64,000 nucleotides of DNA. Source: JANQOZ01 sp045106555. Its GTDB lineage: Bacteria > Pseudomonadota > Gammaproteobacteria > Xanthomonadales > SZUA-38. The stretch is taken from the NCBI GenBank assembly GCA_045106555.1, contig JBGCET010000007.1, positions 1 to 64,000 of the forward strand. Direction: 5' to 3'. Positions within the stretch are counted from its first letter, which is position 1; each line of letters begins with the position of its first letter. Shown here in pieces: positions 60,399-64,000 of the stretch. A program made the translations under genes and the position numbers. The notes under the pieces are model-generated. The model searched no databases and was not told where the DNA came from. It saw only the letters and a program-made list of their open reading frames with translations.

Positions 60399-61391
60399 TC
60401 ACTGGTTTTGCGCGGCCGCCTGACTGGCCATTTCATCGGCGTGATAGGAGGAACGTACCAAAGGCCCGCTGGCCACGTGACTGAATCCCAAAGCGTTCCC
60501 AGCAGCTTCTATTTCGGCGAATTCCTCGGGCGTCCAATAACGTAAAACCGGGTGGTGATGGGGGGTGGGCTGCAGATACTGTCCGACGGTGACCATATCC
60601 ACCTTATGACGTTTTAGGTCTTCAAGGCAGCTCAAGACTTGCTCCATGGTTTCGCCCAGTCCCAGCATGATGCCGGATTTGGTTGGGATGTCCGGATGGC
60701 GTTCCTTAAAGTTCGCCAACAAATCCATGGACCACTGATAGTCAGCGCCGGGCCGAACCTGACGGTAAAGGTCGGGGACGGTTTCCACGTTGTGATTGAA
60801 CACATCGGGAGGCTGCTTGCTGAGAATGTCCAGGGCGCGTTCCATGCGTCCTTTACCCCGAAAATCCGGGGTCAGAATTTCAATCTGAATGCCGGGCTTT
60901 GCGTCACGAATTTGCTGGATACATTGGGCAAAGTGATCGGCGCCTCCGTCGCGAAGATCGTCTCTGTCCACCGACGTAATGACGACATATTTTAAATTCA
61001 TCTGAGCGATAGTCTCGGCCAGGCGTCTGGGTTCGTCCGGGTCCGTGGGCTTGGGTCGGCCATGGGCCACGTCGCAGAAGGCACAGCGTCGGGTGCAAAT
61101 TTCACCCAAAATCATGAACGTGGCAGTGCCTTTGGAAAAGCACTCATGAATGTTTGGGCACGAGGCTTCCTCGCAAACGGTGACCAGGGCGTTGGAACGC
61201 AGGTTGGCCTTCAGCTTACCCACCGCATTGCCTGGCGGAATACGAACCCGAATCCAGTCGGGTTTGCGCAGGGGGCGGGCCTGGGGATTAAACGTGACGG
61301 GATTGCGCGCAATCTTCGATTCGCCAGTCTGTTTTTTGCCGGGAACCACGGCCACTGCGGCGGCGGCGCTGTTGGGTTGATTGTCAGGCAC
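60399..61391 (-). CDS. lipA: Lipoyl synthase LipA
   Basis: A 330-residue radical-SAM protein with the auxiliary-cluster motif CEEASCPNIHEC, the SAM motif CTRRCAFCDV (C-x-x-x-C-x-x-C) and a C-terminal SSYHAD segment. It inserts two sulfurs into octanoyl groups. GTG 61391 is chosen because AAGGAGG lies 6 bp upstream; a longer frame from 61445 overlaps lipB by 62 bp. Confidence 0.95.
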   Translation of the reverse strand: MPDNQPNSAAAAVAVVPGKKQTGESKIARNPVTFNPQARPLRKPDWIRVRIPPGNAVGKLKANLRSNALVTVCEEASCPNIHECFSKGTATFMILGEICTRRCAFCDVAHGRPKPTDPDEPRRLAETIAQMNLKYVVITSVDRDDLRDGGADHFAQCIQQIRDAKPGIQIEILTPDFRGKGRMERALDILSKQPPDVFNHNVETVPDLYRQVRPGADYQWSMDLLANFKERHPDIPTKSGIMLGLGETMEQVLSCLEDLKRHKVDMVTVGQYLQPTPHHHPVLRYWTPEEFAEIEAAGNALGFSHVASGPLVRSSYHADEMASQAAAQNQ

Positions 61392-62025
61392 AGGCGGCCT
61401 CCTTGGTGGTTGTGCGGTGACCGCTGAGTTGGGTGAGCTGTGCAATTAGTTTCTGGCCGGCTTGTTGCCAGCCGTCACTGATTCCCAGCGCTGCGCTCTG
61501 AGTCATCGTTAGCCCCTGATAGCCACAGGGGTTAATGCGTTGAAAAGGTTCCAGGTCCATCTTCACGTTCACTGCCATACCGTGAAAGGTGCAACCGCGT
61601 CTGACGCGCAGCCCCAGAGACGCTATTTTCTCTTCGCCAACGTAAACGCCCGGCGCTTTTTGCCGACGTTGGGCCTCAACGCCGTATTGTTGCAGCCAAT
61701 TGATCACGCTTTGTTCCAGCCAATCCACCAGTTGCTTTATGCCAATTCCACGTCGTTTCAGGTCCCAAAGCGGATACAGTACCGCTTGTCCCGGACCGTG
61801 GTAGGTCACCTGGCCCCCCCGGTCTACCTGCACCAATGGAATATCACCCGGCGCCAGCACGTGGTCTCGGGTCGCTGCCTGACCCAGGGTAAACACCGGC
61901 GGGTGTTCGAGCAGCCAGATCTCGTCGGCAGTGTCGTCGTTGCGGCCATCGGTGAAGGCCTGCATTCGGCGCCAAACGGGTTCGTAATCTTCCCGACCCA
62001 AGTTGCGGCAGATTACAGTGTCCAC
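61384..62025 (-). CDS. lipB: Octanoyltransferase LipB
   Basis: A 213-residue protein with GGQVTYHGPGQ, the catalytic lysine in EEKIASLGLRVRRG, FHGMAVNV and the catalytic cysteine in INPCGYQGL. It transfers octanoate from ACP to lipoyl domains. Start GTG 62025 overlaps ybeD by 13 bp. The lipB-lipA order is conserved. Confidence 0.94.
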   Translation of the reverse strand: MDTVICRNLGREDYEPVWRRMQAFTDGRNDDTADEIWLLEHPPVFTLGQAATRDHVLAPGDIPLVQVDRGGQVTYHGPGQAVLYPLWDLKRRGIGIKQLVDWLEQSVINWLQQYGVEAQRRQKAPGVYVGEEKIASLGLRVRRGCTFHGMAVNVKMDLEPFQRINPCGYQGLTMTQSAALGISDGWQQAGQKLIAQLTQLSGHRTTTKEAACA

Positions 62026-62321
62026 AGCACCTGGTCATGGCGCGACAGCTCACCGTAGATTTGTTCCATCTGGCTGCGGGTTTCCAGATGGACAGTGACC
62101 GTGATTGACTCGTATTTGCCGCCTTTTGACGGTCGGCTGCGCACCCTGCTGATATCGACCGAAACGTGCCGAGAAATGGTTGTTACGACCAGCTCTTTGA
62201 GCCCAGCTTCCGATTTCCCCATGGCTTTGAGGGGAATTTCGCAGGGGAACTCCAGGCCGTTGCCCTGGCCGCTGGCGTCCGGATTATTGCTGTTGCTGTT
62301 AGGGTCATTCGCCAAAATCAT
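62013..62321 (-). CDS. ybeD: YbeD/DUF493 family protein
   Basis: A 102-residue protein with LEFPCEIPLKAMGKSEAGLK, SRHVSVDISRVRSRPSKGGK and YESITVTV, the UPF0250 (DUF493) pattern. It sits between dacA and lipB as in Escherichia coli and Pseudomonas. The ATG at 62321 is chosen; GTG 62345 would lengthen it over dacA. Function unclear in the family. Confidence 0.9.
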   Translation of the reverse strand: MILANDPNSNSNNPDASGQGNGLEFPCEIPLKAMGKSEAGLKELVVTTISRHVSVDISRVRSRPSKGGKYESITVTVHLETRSQMEQIYGELSRHDQVLWTL

Positions 62322-63483
62322 GAAACCATAAAGCGATACTGTCACTCATACGCCGCCACAAGCCGCCGCGCTGGACGCCGTTCAACGTCAGCAGTGGTGC
62401 GCTGGCTTTCAATTCGTCGTCGAGAAACACGCGCAGATTGCCAACTTCCGTGCCGAGCTCCATGGGTGCGGTTAGTACTGACATCACCTCAGTTTCTGCA
62501 CGTAGCGCGTCGTACTGACCGCTAGGAATCGTAATGTAGATATCGGCATCGATGCCTAAGCCCAGATCTTCGGTTTCGCCTTTCCACACTTTCACCCGGC
62601 TTAGCTCTTCATCAGCGCCATACAGGCGGTGTGTTTCAAAAAAGCGAAAACCGTAGTTGAGCAGCTTCTGAGAATCGTCAGCCCGGCTGTTCTCTGATGC
62701 TGAACCCATGACGACGCTGATTAAACGCATGTTGGAGCGCTGAGCTGATGCTGCCAGGCAGTAGCCGGCGGCGCTGGTGTGGCCGGTTTTCAATCCATCG
62801 ACCGCCGGATCACGCCACAGCAGGTTGTTTCGATTGTGTTGTCGAATTTCGTTAAAGGTGAATTCTTTCTCTGAGTACCAACGATAGTATTCAGGGAAAT
62901 CCCGAATGATGGCCTGGGACAGGGTGGCAATATCCCGCGCTGTGGTCAGGTGTTGGGGTGCAGGCAGGCCAGTGGCGTTCAAAAAATTTGAGTGGTTCAT
63001 GCCCAGGCTCTGGGCATACTGATTCATCAGCGCAGCAAACGTTTCTTCACTGCCGGCGATGTGCTCTGCCAATGCCACGCTGGCGTCATTGCCCGATTGC
63101 ACAATCATGCCCTTAAGCAGGTCTGCCGCTTTCACCTGGGTGCCCACCTCGATGAACATCTTGGAGCCTTCCGTGCGCCAGGCTTTTTCGCTTACGGGCA
63201 CCATTTCTTCCAGATTCAATCCACCGGATTGGAGCTCTGAGAACACAATGTAGGACGTCATCAGCTTCGTGATGCTAGCCGGTTCGATCTGCTGATCGAC
63301 ATTTTGAGACGCCAACACGGCGCCAGAATGGTGGTCCAGCAGAATATAGCTGGTGGCGCCTATCTGGGGCGGAGCAGGGACGGGGATCTGGGGTGCAGCA
63401 TTTGCCAGGCCGCACACGGTCAAGGCTGCCAGCATCAGGGTGCTGGAGAAAAACCCGCAAACTGTTTTATTCAGAGGGCGCAT
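62305..63483 (-). CDS. dacA: D-alanyl-D-alanine carboxypeptidase, PBP5/6 type
   Basis: A 392-residue protein. Its signal peptide (STLMLAALTVCGLANA) is followed by the three penicillin-binding motifs: S70-I-T-K73, S130-G-N132 and KTG near residue 235. The C-terminal amphipathic helix (RRMSDSIALWFHDF) anchors it to the inner membrane. It trims the terminal D-Ala of peptidoglycan. ATG 63483 is used; 63513 is an upstream alternative. Confidence 0.94.
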   Translation of the reverse strand: MRPLNKTVCGFFSSTLMLAALTVCGLANAAPQIPVPAPPQIGATSYILLDHHSGAVLASQNVDQQIEPASITKLMTSYIVFSELQSGGLNLEEMVPVSEKAWRTEGSKMFIEVGTQVKAADLLKGMIVQSGNDASVALAEHIAGSEETFAALMNQYAQSLGMNHSNFLNATGLPAPQHLTTARDIATLSQAIIRDFPEYYRWYSEKEFTFNEIRQHNRNNLLWRDPAVDGLKTGHTSAAGYCLAASAQRSNMRLISVVMGSASENSRADDSQKLLNYGFRFFETHRLYGADEELSRVKVWKGETEDLGLGIDADIYITIPSGQYDALRAETEVMSVLTAPMELGTEVGNLRVFLDDELKASAPLLTLNGVQRGGLWRRMSDSIALWFHDFGE

Positions 63484-63596
63484 AACACCACTATCAAACT
63501 TTGGGCCAAGCATTATACGGCTTCAAGAGCGCCAGGACATGGCCAAAAGGTGGCCGTTGGAACCCAGTTGCCGCTTGCCCTGGTGTGATTTCAGGC

Positions 63597-64000
63597 CTAT
63601 TCAAACACCACAGAGGGGTTGGTAAACCCCCATCCCGTTAACTTCTTGGCCAAAATCTCAGCACTGGACGGGTCGCTCAGCGGCCCCACTCGGACTCGGT
63701 GCACGGCGTTGCCCCGTGGATCTCGCGTGGTTTGCAGTTGGGCGGCAGAAATCTCCCGCTGACGCAGCTGATTGAGCATGGCCAGGGCGTTTTCGCGGCG
63801 GGAAAACGCTCCCACTTGTAGGAAAACGTTATTGGCGGTGGCAACGCTGGGTCGGTTATCTCCACCTTCAGGCAAAATCACGGATACTTCCACCCGAGCG
63901 GTGCCGGCGTTGATCATGTTCAGGCGTTCCGCGGCGGCAAAAGACAGGTCGATAATTCGGCCCTTCTTGAACGGCCCTCGATCGTTCACCCTAACCACCA
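63597..64000 (-). CDS. rlpA: RlpA septal lytic transglycosylase, C-terminal part
   Basis: A partial gene running off the right edge. The visible part has the double-psi barrel motif VRVNDRGPFKKGRIIDLS, with the catalytic aspartate in DRGPF, followed by a SPOR domain (about 75 residues, VFLQVGAFSRRENALAML). RlpA cleaves denuded glycan at the division septum. It lies upstream of dacA in the same direction. Confidence 0.9.
   Translation of the reverse strand, partial: VVRVNDRGPFKKGRIIDLSFAAAERLNMINAGTARVEVSVILPEGGDNRPSVATANNVFLQVGAFSRRENALAMLNQLRQREISAAQLQTTRDPRGNAVHRVRVGPLSDPSSAEILAKKLTGWGFTNPSVVFE

Noticed and set aside
1..64000. CRISPR arrays, prophage or insertion sequences
   Set aside because: No regularly spaced repeats, phage structural genes or transposase reading frames were seen.

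Overview
This window looks like a chromosomal segment of a free-living, GC-rich Gammaproteobacterium of the Pseudomonas/Oceanospirillales type. The clues are the pilMNOPQ block divergent from a class A penicillin-binding protein gene, the split B12-dependent ribonucleotide reductase (nrdJa/nrdJb), the rlpA-dacA-ybeD-lipB-lipA cluster, and the pspA/pspC, prc and MoxR/von Willebrand operons. No rRNA, tRNA, CRISPR array, insertion sequence or prophage was seen. The species cannot be named from the sequence alone.

The most unusual region is about 2.4-10.6 kb: a sedentary chromosomal integron. An intact integron integrase gene (intI, minus strand) faces away from an attI-like site near 3.73 kb. 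About 14 promoterless gene cassettes follow on the plus strand, most ending in a short attC hairpin. Cassette products are mostly small secreted, lipoprotein or membrane proteins of unknown role. Exceptions are a HigB/HigA toxin-antitoxin pair with its own operator, a stand-alone UvrD/PcrA-type Tudor domain, a membrane/GFA-domain chimera, and a decayed membrane/GNAT chimera at the distal end. The last two attC sites are degenerate, so the array fades into the chromosome at about 10.61 kb.

Left flank (0-2.4 kb): zapE (partial), an alpha/beta hydrolase lacking its nucleophile serine, an XRE-cupin regulator and an AcpH-type phosphodiesterase. Right of the integron (10.6-20 kb): a 2OG-Fe(II) oxygenase, an ExeM/NucH-type nuclease lipoprotein, cytochrome c5, a DadA-like oxidoreductase, a MATE exporter, GlnK, an M48 peptidase with a lipoprotein partner, and PspC/PspA. 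From 20 to 26 kb: SppA, then a divergent catabolic cluster (GntR regulator and CitE-like lyase against a TauD-like dioxygenase and CoA-transferase) with a perfect 16-bp palindromic operator between them. A 32-bp perfect inverted repeat lies at 26.17-26.25 kb.

26-38 kb holds envelope genes: PBP1A, divergent pilMNOPQ, and a large Ig-like lipoprotein closed by a strong terminator. 38-46.5 kb is a tightly overlapping MoxR-DUF58-DUF4381-BatA-BatB operon. Its last gene joins a BatD domain in frame to a complete YtcJ-like amidohydrolase, an apparent gene fusion that keeps an internal signal-peptide-like segment. 46.5-64 kb is mostly housekeeping: a solo ParA, a DUF3379 protein, Lrp with a Leu/Glu-type dehydrogenase, NrdJab with an NrdR box, a DegQ-like protease, a PstS-like protein, a HAD phosphatase, an M17 aminopeptidase, Prc protease, LipA/LipB, YbeD, PBP5-type carboxypeptidase and RlpA (partial).
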